A stretch of DNA of 64,000 nt from assembly GCA_951802425.1 (NCBI GenBank), contig OX637801.1:2976001-3040000 (forward strand), written 5' to 3'. The stretch is from Clavaria fumosa (lineage: Eukaryota > Basidiomycota > Agaricomycetes > Agaricales > Clavariaceae). Made by a program: the position numbers and the translations under genes. Positions within the stretch are counted from its first letter, which is position 1. Each line of letters starts with the position of its first letter. Below the pieces are notes generated by a model. It searched no databases. It saw only the letters and a program-made list of their open reading frames with translations, and had not been told where the DNA came from. Below, in pieces: positions 54,049-64,000 of this stretch.

Positions 54049-57000
54049 TTAAGGCTGGGCGTCTCGACCAGCTAATTTTGCTTTGTCGGGGTGTTGCTGA
54101 AAGAAGTCCCGGAGCAACAGTGTAATGTTAGTGAGGTTGTGATGGGGCTCCCAAGTGTTCTCCTCCACTGGGTATCCCAACCACTTCACCAAATACTTCA
54201 CTCCCCATCCAACCTTCTTGACGTCAAGAATTGCCTCCACCTCATACTCCAAGTGGTCATCGTCAATCGTGGGGGGTGGGGGTGGAGGCAAGTTCTGGGA
54301 AGGGAAAGAGGGGGCAATGTATGGAGTGAGTAGCAGCTCATTGAAAACTCGGTGAATGTGCCATGCTTGAGGGAGCTTGAGCCAGTACGCAGCTGGTCCA
54401 ACCTTTTCTTTAATGGTGAAGGGTCCCGCGCGTTTGTTATCAAGCTTCTTGGAGGGTCAATCCATTTTCAGGTTCTGAGTGTCCAGCCAGACTAAGTCCC
54501 CCTTTGAGTATTCACGACTCGGGCGCTTTCCCTTATCATAGCTGGCCTTCATCGCATCCACTGCTTTCCCCATCGCTTCCCTGGCTGCCCTTCGAGACTC
54601 TGTGAGCTTGGCCATCCACTCATCTGCTGCAGGGTTCACTTCCGAGGGTGGCTGAATTCCACCATTCCATGGGTGCCAGCCATACTCTAGGTAGAAAGGT
54701 GTGAATCCGGTGGCCAAGTGCTCGCGGTTATTGAGTGCAAACTCGGCTGTGGATAGCCACTCTGCCCAATCATCCTGCAGATGGTCAACATAGGCCCAGA
54801 GATACACTTCAACCTCCTGATTGACCCTTTCTGTCTGTCCATCTGTTTGTGGGTGGAAGGCAGTGCTCAGGTTTGCCTTAACCCCAATCATCCCGTAGAA
54901 CTCCCTCATGAATCTGGACACGAATTGGGTTCCCCGGTCACTCACAACTTTCTGCGGGACTCCATGGTCGCGGAAGACCCGGTCTCGAAGGATCCGAGCA
55001 GCACCAAGTCCCATGAGGTCAAGGCCAATAGCTTCGATGAGAGTGCGTTTTGTAAACTTGTCGACAATGACAAGGATCGCATTGTGACCATGTGAGAGGG
55101 GGAAAGGCCCAACAATGTCCCAAGAGATGACTGCCCAGGGACTCTCAGGGACAGGGTGCAGATGGAGAGGAGCAGCACGCCTGGTATGATCAGGCTTGAT
55201 TCGTTGGCATGTCTCGCATCCACCTGCATACCGATTGGAATCCTTCACCCCCCAGTAGGACCTCAACAGAGCCGCCCTCAGCTTCCGTGGACCAGGGTGC
55301 CCTGCGATGGGGAGGTCATGCTCAAAGGTGAGCACTGCCTCATGTGCTTCTGGGGGCACCCATGTGATTTCTGCCTTCCGCCAGAGTCCCATCTGATCTC
55401 TCGTCCACTCATCATCAAGCTCCTCCGGCTTCTGCTCATATACTGCGCTGTTTTTCTGGAGTAGCGTCTCCATCTCCGATGTGAACGATGTCTGGGTCTC
55501 AGCCTCTGGGAAGACCTGTACTGGTGCATCCTCCTCCACCATCTCTCCATAATCTGGCCTCCGTGAGAGTGCATCCGCTTTCGTGTTTGACTTCCCAGTA
55601 CAGTACTTGATCTCGAAGTCAAAGCACTGGAGCTCTCCAACCCAACGGACTTGCCTCAGTTTCAACTTCTGGGGTTTCCGGAAGTACTGGAGGTTAGCAT
55701 GGTCCATCCAGATTTCAATAGTCTCTTCCACCCCAATCAGGTAAGCCCACCACTCGCATAGTGCCCGGATTACAGCCAGGAACTCCTTGTTGTACACGTC
55801 ATAATTCTTCTCAGCTGCAGTGAGGGCCTTGGAGATATAGTCTACAACTCTCCAAGTCCCATCCACCTGCTGCTGCGAGAGAACTCCTCCAGTCACCAAG
55901 TTGCTCCTGTCCGTTTCTACTTTCCATCTCCCTTTGTCTTGTGGTAGAGCCAAGACCGGGGCCAACACTAGTGCCAGGCAGAGATCTCGGAAGGCTGCTT
56001 CTTCCTCCTCCTCCCATCTCCATGGGACCTTCCCTGTCAGGCAGAAGAGTGGCTTTGCCCGGGCCGAGAGGTTCGGGATGTGCCGGCGGAGGTAGTTCAG
56101 CATCCTGTTGAATCTTTGTACCTCTTTCACATTCTTTGGTCTGGGCCAGTTACGAATCACTGTGCCTTTAGCTGGGTCATGCTCCAGACAGTTGTGGGAG
56201 ATCTTCATCCCCAGGAAGAAGACCTCACTCTTCTCAAACTCGCACTTGCTGAGTCTGAGACACAGCCCATTCTCCCCAAATTTCCTCAAGACCCGATCCA
56301 TCCAATACTGGTGGGTAGCCAGATCCTCTGCAAACACTATAGCATCATCGACATAGGCTCGGACATGCCCCCCAGCAATCTCTTCCCTCAACACATGGTT
56401 CATGAAGTGCTGGAAGGTTGCAGGCACATTCTGCAGCCCAAACCACATAACTGCCAGTTCGAAGAGTCCACGAGGCGTTAGGAAAGCACAGCAGTGCTGA
56501 TGTTCTGGCCAGACCTGCATCAATGGGAAGCCTCCCTTCGCATCAATCTTGGAATAGATGGTTGCCCCCTTTAACACATCCACGGTGTCTCAGATGAGGG
56601 GGAGGGGGTACTTGTCTTTGATTAGATGTGAGTTCAGCCTAGAGTAATTGATAATTGGCCGCAGCTTGTCCTTCTCACATTTGAAGAAGAAGGGGCTTGC
56701 ATACGAGGACTTTGAAGGTCGGATTCATCCAGAAGCTAGCTGTTCATCTACCCAGCAATTCATCTCCACCATCTCTTCTCGCGTTAGAGAGTATAGCTTA
56801 GAGGAGAGGTGTCCAGGGTCTGTTTTAAACTTGATTTTGATATCAAAGTCAGGGCGGGAGCGGGGAAGCTCATCCCACTTTGCTTCACTAAAAACCAAGG
56901 GGTAGTGGCTGGGCCAATCGGGGGTAGGGCCAGTGTTGGGAAAGCGAGTGTCCGGGATACTGGCTGAAGCCAGGGTACTTGCTTTCGGTGGAACCAAGGG

Positions 57001-57663
57001 TCGGGCAGGGGGCCGGTGGCTGTGTGGGGAGGAGGCACAGGTGTTGGGGCAGCCGGTGAGCCTTACTTCAGCTTTCACCCAGTCAATCTCTGGGTTATGA
57101 TGCTTTAGCCAATCATGCCCAAGGATCACCATGTGGGACTGGGTCTTCCCTAGCAGGAAGTGGATCCGCTCCTGGTGGTCGCCAACCGTCACAAGCAGCT
57201 CCATCCCATACTGGATCTTACCATCCCTGTTCTGTGTTCCATCCACATTATACATGGTGATTGGATTCAGCAAGGGAGATGGTTCCAGTCCCACTTTTTT
57301 CGCCCACTCCAGGTCCATAAAGCAGTTGGTGCAGCCTGAGTCGACAAGGGCTTTCGTAGTTGCCCCTTTGCCAGTGCTGAGAGCCTCCAGGTGCACCTGG
57401 ATGGAGAGCTCTCAGGGCATATGCAATAGGGTGTCCTTCAGCACCTCTGCAAGGTGCTTTGTTGGCTCCACTTGGCTGCTAGTCCCCTTTTCTCTTTTCG
57501 GTATTTCACTTTTAGCGGTTTCTGTTTCCGCTTTGTCCTTCACCTCAGCCCCAATCTGGGTGTGTCTCCGCTGCAAGATAGTGTATTTTGGGATACTAGC
57601 TGCGGGTACAGGGATGGGAGGGGGGCTGGGATATCTACTCCTGAGACTCCAGTTTGGACTCAC
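54049..57663 (-). pseudogene. A2 Pol: protease, RT, RNase H, integrase, chromodomain
   Basis: The protease keeps the catalytic Asp (ALVDSGCTNCFMD). RT has AYVDDAIVFAED. RNase H, integrase (SDRGTQFVS; HPQTDGQTERVNQ) and a chromodomain (YLVKWLGYPVEENTWEP) follow. TGA stops at 57409-57411, 56725-56727, 56590-56592 and just below 54457 interrupt long frames. At 57409, 56725 and 56590 the intact A1 copy has CGA, or Arg, at the same place. Confidence 0.93.
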
Positions 57664-58661
57664 TGGGCCTCGTCTCCAAAATCTGGCTCCTCAACAGGAG
57701 CCCTCTTCTCTCTCTTGAGCAAATCCAGGTGGTCTCGGAGCAGTGCGATCTCGTTCTCATAGTCCTCTGCACTACATGCCTGGCTTTCCACGGCGCAGAC
57801 CTGCGGCCTCGGGATCTGCGGACATGTGTCCTGGAGCTGGCAATCTCTCACCATGTGACCAGCTTGGCCACATCGGAAGCAGGTGCACAACACTCCAGGG
57901 GCACGGGCACGATCCACCACCATGGCATCACCGGCATTGGTGGGACGCGGCATGGTGGGAGGGGCAGGGGTGCGGGCCAGAGGCTGGGCCAGGAAGGGAC
58001 GGGGGGCTGGGGCGAAGCAGGTTTGTTGAGGGAGGGGGTGGCTGGTTGCAGGCAGAGCAGGATGCACAGAGTTCTGTTGTGCGATGACTCCATCGAGGCG
58101 ACGCTGCTGAGCATCTAGCTTTTCAGCAAGTGCCTTCCACTGCACGTAGGTCTCTGGCATTGGCGAAACACCATAGACCTTTCCCACTAGCCTCCTGCTC
58201 AGATTCGACTCCAGCCAATGGACCAGGATGTCCAAATCAGCCACTTCTGTCATCCCCGCTCTTCGGAACATCGTTTCGAACTTTGCGAAGAACTCAGGTG
58301 CCGTCATGACACCCTGTTTCAACCTTGCAATGTCTGCGAGGGCAGTCACACGGTCGTTCAGGTCATTGAACGCTCGCTTCATCTCTTCCACAAATTCTGC
58401 CCAGGTTCCAACCTTGTTGTTACCCAGGATTTCCTCTCCCTTCACATTTGCCCATTCTGCGGCAAACCCCTTGCCAGTAATTTTGCTGAGGGTGTAGAGG
58501 ACCTTTGCCAGGTCCGTGGCATAGATTATCGGATTCGCCATAAACAGGAGGCGGAGCGACCGGAGGAATGTACAGAAATTTCTTTTTTGCCCATCGAATG
58601 GGGCGGTGACTAAATCCAGCCTCGTGGCATGGACTTCAGGTGGGGCAACGTGGTCAGCCAT
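57660..58661 (-). CDS. A2 Gag with CCHC zinc knuckle
   Basis: ATG at 58661 (MADHVAPPEVHATRLDL). 333 residues: helical capsid-like region (EFVEEMKRAFNDLNDRVTAL; PEFFAKFETMFRRAG), Pro-rich linker, knuckle CFRCGQAGHMVRDC near residue 270, and a coiled C-terminal segment. It ends in TGA at 57660. The sequence similar to A1 continues in another frame right after, so a small indel as well as a stop separates Gag from Pol in this copy. Confidence 0.85.
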   Translation of the reverse strand: MADHVAPPEVHATRLDLVTAPFDGQKRNFCTFLRSLRLLFMANPIIYATDLAKVLYTLSKITGKGFAAEWANVKGEEILGNNKVGTWAEFVEEMKRAFNDLNDRVTALADIARLKQGVMTAPEFFAKFETMFRRAGMTEVADLDILVHWLESNLSRRLVGKVYGVSPMPETYVQWKALAEKLDAQQRRLDGVIAQQNSVHPALPATSHPLPQQTCFAPAPRPFLAQPLARTPAPPTMPRPTNAGDAMVVDRARAPGVLCTCFRCGQAGHMVRDCQLQDTCPQIPRPQVCAVESQACSAEDYENEIALLRDHLDLLKREKRAPVEEPDFGDEAQ

Positions 58662-59314
58662 CACAGACCCTGGTGGTGGTGATGGGGTTTCGGGGACGTC
58701 GGTAACGGGGGAATCGGGGGGGAGCTGGGATCGACCCAGTCTCAGTCGTAGATGCTGTAAATAAAATTCCGGGCCTTGGGCACTCAGGATTTCTTCGATC
58801 TCTTAGCAGTCCTGTCCTCTCAGGCTGCTCTCTAGGTACTTTAGGTACTTATAGAACTCTTATTCTATAAAGCTGTTTGCTAGCGTGGGGCCCAAATGGT
58901 GTCCCAGGTGGTTGCTCCACAACTCCTAATGAGTTGCCCATGCGCCCTTCTGACAATGGTCACAGAGCAAGGGCTCTGTCCACTGGACCAGGAAACTACA
59001 GAAAGACTATGTAGAGGGCCTTTCCTTGCCCTGTACACTAACGATTCACTGGTACATAGCTGTAAAGTAAAGATCCGGGCCTTGGGCACTCAGTATCACT
59101 TGGGGAGGGTCACAGTAGACTTCCTCTGGGTCTGGTCACGTGTATCTACACACAGTAAAAATTTCATGTGGTTCTGTTACACACCGCAGGCAGGGTAAAG
59201 AAGAAGAGGATGAGGGGGATAAGCTGTGACAGAGTGTCACAGTTTGAGATAGGGGTCCAGGCTAGCCGGGTTGGGACACGGGGCTAGGGTGGATTGGGTT
59301 TGATGTTAGTATTG
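58662..59314 (-). other. A2 untranslated leader
   Basis: It carries the duplicated GGGCCTTGGGCACTC motif (about 58755-58787 and 59061-59093), as in A1. No convincing ORF. Confidence 0.5.
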
Positions 59315-59617
59315 TGTCAGACTTAGTCTCACGCTCACACAACTTAACATAAGGTCAATGATGACGATACTAACATAAGGGGAAAAGGGTACAAGTAAGA
59401 AAAGGACGAAGTATATATAGCGAATGCTTCGGGAGTTGCCGGTGTTCCCACGCTCGGACCCGTGCGTCACGTGATGCGCCCAGGCCCGGGTCACGTGATT
59501 TTCCCATTACATAATCTGCCACCCATTCAGGTCATGTGACTCGTCCGCAATCTTCCCGCAACTCTTTTGCAATCCTTTCCTGACCTTTCCAGCCTGCTTA
59601 TGTAAGCAATCCTGACA
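59315..59617 (-). repeat. 5' LTR of A2
   Basis: Same ends as the partner. It abuts the resumed gag relic at 59618. Confidence 0.95.
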
Positions 59618-60216
59618 ATTTCATTCAACAGATTCACTGCCATGGTCCATTTGGATGAGTATGCAGTTCTATAAAGGACTTGCCAGCTGCATCAAAGATG
59701 AACTGGCAGATGTTAACTGTGTGGATATGCTCCATGGACTCCACAAGCAAGCCAGTGCAATTGATGATTGTTACTGGGCTTGGCAGCAGGAGATCTCTTG
59801 AGACTCTGGCAAGGCTCTGACACTGAGCAACAACAAAAAGGAGACTTTGGATAATTCCAAGTCTTCTAACCTGCCTAACTGCAATTCTCTCTACAGTCAC
59901 CTCCAATGGTGAAGTCCACCCAATTGCTTTTCATTCCCACACCCTGGGCATCTCCAAACTGAATTACAACACTCACAACAAGGAACTCCTTGCTATATTT
60001 GAGCTGTTTACCACTTGGAGGCACTATCTTGAGGGTTCTGAAACTCCAATCAACATTGTTACTGACCACAAGAACCTTGAGTACTTCTCCACAGTCCACC
60101 TGCTCACCCAGCATCAAGCCCAATGGTTGGAGTTCCTTTCACAGTTCAATTTCATCATCCAATTTCACCTGGGTTGACTTGGAATGAAACCCAATGTGTT
60201 GACTAGACATTGGGAC

Positions 60217-60531
60217 ATCTATGTCAGGATCGCTTACATAAGCAGGTTGGAAAGGCCAAGAAAGGATCGCAAAAGAGTTGCGGGAAGTTTGCGGACGAGT
60301 CACGTGACCCGAACGGGTGGTGGCTTACATAATGGGAAAATCACGTGACCCGGGCCTGGACGCATCACGTGACGCACGGGGTCCGAGCGTGGGAACGCCG
60401 GCAACTCCCGAACCGCTCGCTATATATACTACGTCGCTTTCTTACTTGTACCCTTTTCCCCTTATGTTAGTATCGTCATCATCGACCTTACGTTAAGTTG
60501 TGTGAACTGTGAGACTAAGTCTGACAATCTA
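60217..60531 (+). repeat. Solo LTR of the A2 subfamily (60222-60526), TSD ATCTA
   Basis: TGTCAGGATCGC...AGTCTGACA, 305 bp, in opposite orientation to A2, flanked by ATCTA (60217-60221, 60527-60531). It keeps many CpG, so it may be young. Confidence 0.93.
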
Positions 60532-61009
60532 ACCTAACCAGCCCTCAGTCACTTGATCAAGGTTCCAGTCACAATCAGGTGCACCACAATGTCAGTGCAG
60601 TGAGAGACTTGCACCCTGCAAGTCACTTGCTCATACATACTGTATCTCAGGCATTTCCTGTCCATTCTTCCTGAAACCTGGTAGGCAGGATCCCACCACA
60701 GTCCTTTATACCTCTATTTAACTATCCTTCTTGATTACATTGTATTCACTCAGATGACAGTAGTAATATTGGATTTAAGGAGTAAACAACAGTCTCTCCC
60801 TTTTGTATATGATCAATGAGTAGGATTTCAGAGCTTCACCTTCATCTAATTATCTCTGTCTTGTTTTGTATGCCTAAAGTATACTAGAGTGAATTTGCAT
60901 GGGTGAATGTTACAAGGTCAATAGAGACTAGCCAGAGGTTAAGGGAGACACATAGAACAATCCCTACAAGTATTGGGAAGTCTAACTCTAGACTATCTTT
61001 AACCACACT
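60532..61009. other. CpG-free relic DNA
   Basis: No gene or clear boundary. Probably the decayed continuation of old retroelement sequence between the family B relic and the copia insertion. Confidence 0.4.
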
Positions 61010-61014
61010 AATAG

Positions 61015-61329
61015 TGTCAGGATCACAGCAGCGCTGGAACGGCGCTGGAGTTCACGCGAGTAAGTCAAACGTAATAACATTGATAGCGAAGCACAGACCT
61101 GGAGTTCACGCGAGTAAGTCAAACGTGAACTCCCCAAGGTCATCGTAGTACGGTTTAAGTAGAGGAGGGCGGACCAATAAACTATAAAGCGTCGCGGGAT
61201 CCCCAAGTAGGATCCACACTCTGAGCACATCAAGAAAAGAAGCAGAACTACAAGCGGGAGCCAAAAAGCGGGAGCCGGTGTAGTCGCGGAGAAGCGCGAG
61301 CCGTACCTGACGTGCACTACGTCTCGTCA
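61015..61329 (-). repeat. 3' LTR of the copia element
   Basis: 315 bp with TG...CA ends. A 32 bp segment (GGAGTTCACGCGAGTAAGTC...) is directly repeated at about 61047-61072 and 61101-61126. Left flank is AATAG; the partner TSD is outside the window. Confidence 0.85.
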
Positions 61330-61347
61330 CTCCCACTCGGCGAGTCG

Positions 61348-64000
61348 CTACTCCTCAACGACACCTAACGCCCTCCTAAACTTCTCAAATGCATCACGGG
61401 GGAGCGGTTTTGTGAGAATGTCGGCGAGCATGCGATGTGTGGGGCAAAAACGAAGCTCAACTTCGGAGGAGGCGACACGCTCGCGAATGAAATGATGTCA
61501 TATATCTATGTGCTTGGCCCGAGAGTGTGCAATGGGATGGTGCGACAGCGAGATACAGCCTTGATTGTCCGCTCGAATGAGTGTAGAAGTGGTCTGGGGG
61601 AATCCTAGATCTGAAAGTAATGTCCGAAGCCAGATGGCCTCTTTAGTCGCATTCGCAGAAGCCATATACTCAGCTTCGACGGTCGAGAGCGCAACGGTGG
61701 GCTGTTTTTTTGATGACCAAGACACGGTGCCCCCAGCGATGTCGAAAACGAAACCTGCGATGGAGCGGCGGTCGTCGAGGTTCTGGGCCCAGTCGGAATC
61801 GGTCCATCCGACGATATCGGCTCCGTCGTTCTTTCCTCCTAGGACGAGTCCATAGTCAATCGTTCCCTTGAGGTAACAAAGAATACGCTTGAGAGCGATA
61901 AGGTGAGGCTTGCCAGGGTTGGCGCCGAACTGCGCGCACACTCCAGTAGCGTACTGTATATCGGGGCGGGTATGCGTGGCATAGAGTATGCCGCCCAGGC
62001 ATTCGAGGTACCGGAAGCCCCCAGAAAAAACCTCGTACGATTTTTGCTCTTCAGCGTTGGACGGACAATACGCGGTGGTCAGTTTTTCCTTGACGACAGC
62101 AGGCGTTGCGACAGGCGTGGAATTTTCCATGCTGTGACGTGTGAGCAGTGCCTGAAGGTAGGCGGTCTGGTCCAATCGGATCGTTCGTGCCATGCGGTCT
62201 CGACGAACCCGGACCCCCAGGATGTGTTTCAGCTCCCCTAGGTCAGTAACTGGAAACACTTTCCCTAGTTCCGATTTGAACCACATCACCCCTTGAGCCT
62301 TCGGCGCGGCAACGGCCATATCGTCGACGTACACAAGCACCAGTACCTCCACTCTCCCACTCGCTCGTTTGGTGTAAAGGCAATCGTCTGCCGCACTGCT
62401 GGCAAACCCGAGCTTTTTCATCGCACTGTCCAGCTTCAACTTCCACTGCCTTCCTGCCTGTTTGAGTCCGTAGAGCGGTCTCCGCAAATGCCAAACGCGC
62501 CGGTCGCCGTCCTTCGTACGTACCCCATCAGGTGGCTCGACATATAAGTCCTCACCTAGATCTCCTTGCAGGTATGCACCAACGACATCGACCTGATGGA
62601 TCTCCCAGTCCTCCCTCGCCGCCATCGCTAGGAGGGCACGGAGCGTCGTAAGGCGGGCCACAGAGGAGAACGTGAACTCGAAGTCCTGTCCTGGAATTTG
62701 TGAGTACCCTTTTGCAACAATTCTTGCCTTGTATTTGACAATCCTCCCATCGCCGTTGCGCTTCGTGTGGAAAACGATACGACTGCCAATAGGCCTCCGT
62801 CCGTCCGGCACGCGCGGTACCCATTCAAACGTCCCAGACGTCCTCAGCTGCTCCAACTCCGTCTCCACCGCCTTCTCCCACTGCTTTGCATGCTCTGATC
62901 GCATCGCTTCACGGTAGGTGAGTGGGTCGCCCGCAGTAACAACGAGAGCGTGCCAGGCTGATGCGGGTGCTGGGTTAATCGCAGCTTCGACCTCGTCTTC
63001 GGTCGCCGCAACGCCAAACCTCGCTGGGGCTCTTCGTACGCGGGAGGGTCGTTCCTGGGCAGGCGGATGATCCGGCGTTTCTTCGTCTATGGGTTCGAGG
63101 ACCGTAGGTGCGTCTTCGTTTACCTGTCCTTCGTTTACTAACCCACCGTTCTCTTCGCCAGGAAGATCCTCCCCATCGTTCTGATCATCACCAACCTGTG
63201 CCACCGCCGCCGGTACTGGACCAGTGGGAGGCGCCCCGGCCGCGACTGAGTCTCCGAAGACGACCAGGTCCGACGGGGTTTCGTCCTCGATGAATCGAAC
63301 GTCCCTTGACGTTACCAGCTCCTTGGTGTCAACATTCTCAAGTCTGTACCCTTTTGTTTCGTCTGCCCACCACCCTATCATGCGACACTTAACCGCCGTC
63401 ACTTCCAGCTTACCCCCTCTCACCTTTTTAGGGATGTTCGCATAGGCAGTCGCTCCGAACACACGCAGGTGTGACAGGTCAGGCTTTCGGCCTGTCCAAG
63501 CCTCGTGCGGGACAATGTCGGGAAGGGCGGAGGTGGGTGAAAGGTTACGGATATGAACGGCGTACATCAGGGCCTCGCCCCAATACTGTAAGTCCAATCC
63601 GCTAGAGTGAAGCATACATCTCACCATCTCGAGGCAGGTAGCGATTGAGCGTTCGGCAATGCCGTTCTGTTCGGGCATGTACGGCGTCGTCGTCTCGTGC
63701 AGGATCCCATTTCGCCTACAGAGGCCGTCGACAACGGAGTTGACGAACTCCGTACCGTTGTCAGTGCGTATTTTCTTCACTTTTAAGCCTGATTGACGCT
63801 CTAAAATCGCGACGATCTCTTTCAGGGCGGCCGCCGCATCCCCTTTCCGCTCCAGGAGGCGGCACATCGTGTACCTCGAGCTGGCCTCGACCATGACGAG
63901 GGCATAACACATCCCCGACCAGGTTGCGACGGACATGGGCCCCGTAAGGTCAACGGCTATCAGCTCCATCTTCTCATACTTTGTTTTACTGACTTTTGGG
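61348..64000 (-). pseudogene. Copia Pol (integrase, RT, RNase H), single stop near the C-terminus
   Basis: Open from the right edge to 61498. Integrase core ELIAVDLTGPMSV, RTDNGTEFVN and PYMPEQNGIAERS. RT with GSRIVFHTKRNGDGRIVKYK, HQVDVVGAYLQGDL, RRPLYGLKQAGRQW and LVYVDDMAVA. RNase H with GWTDSDWA, KKQPTVALSTVEAEYMA and RAKHIDI. A TGA at 61498-61500 (HIDI*HHFIRE) stands where Arg is conserved; the frame then continues to TAG at 61348-61350. This looks like a one-mutation loss or possibly still readable element. Confidence 0.93.

Larger units (their letters stand above)
53729..59622 (-). mobile_element. Chromovirus A2 (53734-59617), TSD ATTTC
   Basis: LTRs 53734-54037 (304 bp) and 59315-59617 (303 bp), flanked by ATTTC direct repeats (53729-53733, 59618-59622). 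It is related to A1 but belongs to another subfamily: LTRs begin TGTCAG and are clearly diverged. The LTRs differ at about 11 sites plus one indel, mostly CpG transitions, so this copy seems older than A1. It is inserted into the same gag relic in the same orientation. Confidence 0.95.
47546..60216 (+). pseudogene. Old family B copy: gag and RNase H relic, split three times
   Basis: Fragments 47546-47640, 53253-53733, 59618-60216 form one decayed plus-strand copy. The gag N-terminus (MPTT.SGA...DIDIPEPT) resumes after the A1 insertion with DHNEESEPLVTDD and FNGLDAKKLKSFLIQCQLNF. After A2 it continues with QFYKGLASCIKDELA, and then an internal deletion fuses gag to RNase H (NGEVHPIAFHSHTLGISKLN; VTDHKNLEYFSTVHLL). 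It is nearly CpG-free. It is older than, and target of, both family A insertions and the solo LTR at 60222. Confidence 0.9.
61015..64000 (-). mobile_element. Ty1/copia element, 3' part, continues past the right edge
   Basis: The 3' LTR (61015-61329, TGTCAGGATC...TCTCGTCA) is preceded on the minus strand by a purine tract (CCGAGTGGGAG) and then pol. Integrase precedes RT, the copia order. Gag, protease and the 5' LTR lie outside the window. The DNA is CpG-rich, in contrast with its surroundings, which suggests a recent insertion. Confidence 0.93.

Overview
The window looks like chromosomal DNA of a mushroom-forming basidiomycete (Agaricomycetes). Host genes carry short 45-110 bp GT-AG introns and have agaricomycete-type products. 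The mobile elements are typical of that group: chromodomain Ty3/gypsy elements, Ty1/copia, hAT, and a KDZ transposon. Nothing is bacterial: there are no operons, rRNA genes or CRISPR arrays.

Layout. 1-7.8 kb is a graveyard of nested, CpG-depleted gypsy relics, including a 2.3 kb solo LTR full of GGAGT repeats. 8.0-13.9 kb is a small host-gene island: HMG-CoA synthase (-), mitochondrial Isa2-type Fe-S assembly protein (-), the G-patch splicing factor Spp2 (+), a partial gene duplicate, and a small Gon7-like gene (-). 13.9-17.5 kb is a gypsy integrase relic broken by a non-autonomous hAT element with a large internal palindrome and by a solo LTR. 17.5-38.7 kb is one chromovirus ('family B', LTRs 725 bp, TSD ATGGG). 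It carries an antisense Zn2Cys6-like ORF and is itself split by a 13.0 kb KDZ transposon (TSD AATTGTTC) that has its own transposase, two accessory genes and two inverted 2.5 kb arrays of a 74 bp repeat. 38.7-40.1 kb is unrecognised relic DNA. 40.1-45.0 kb is a host gene joining an N-terminal helical domain, a protein kinase and at least 21 nearly identical 42-residue TPRs. 45.2-46.4 kb is a decayed host gene. 47.0-60.5 kb is an old plus-strand family B relic split by two successive minus-strand chromoviruses ('family A', copies A1 and A2) and by a solo LTR; each insertion has a 5 bp TSD. 61.0 kb to the right edge is a nearly intact Ty1/copia element that runs off the window.

Common thread. 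The elements decay almost only by CpG to TpG/CpA transitions. All 14 differences between the two family B LTRs and all 4 between the two A1 LTRs are of this type, and nearly all stop codons checked in the retroelement ORFs read as CGA to TGA. This points to cytosine methylation of repeats. Host genes, and the KDZ element, keep intact reading frames as far as I could follow them by eye.

All boundaries, exon joints and counts were derived by reading the sequence by hand; family assignments are from recognised motifs, not database searches.
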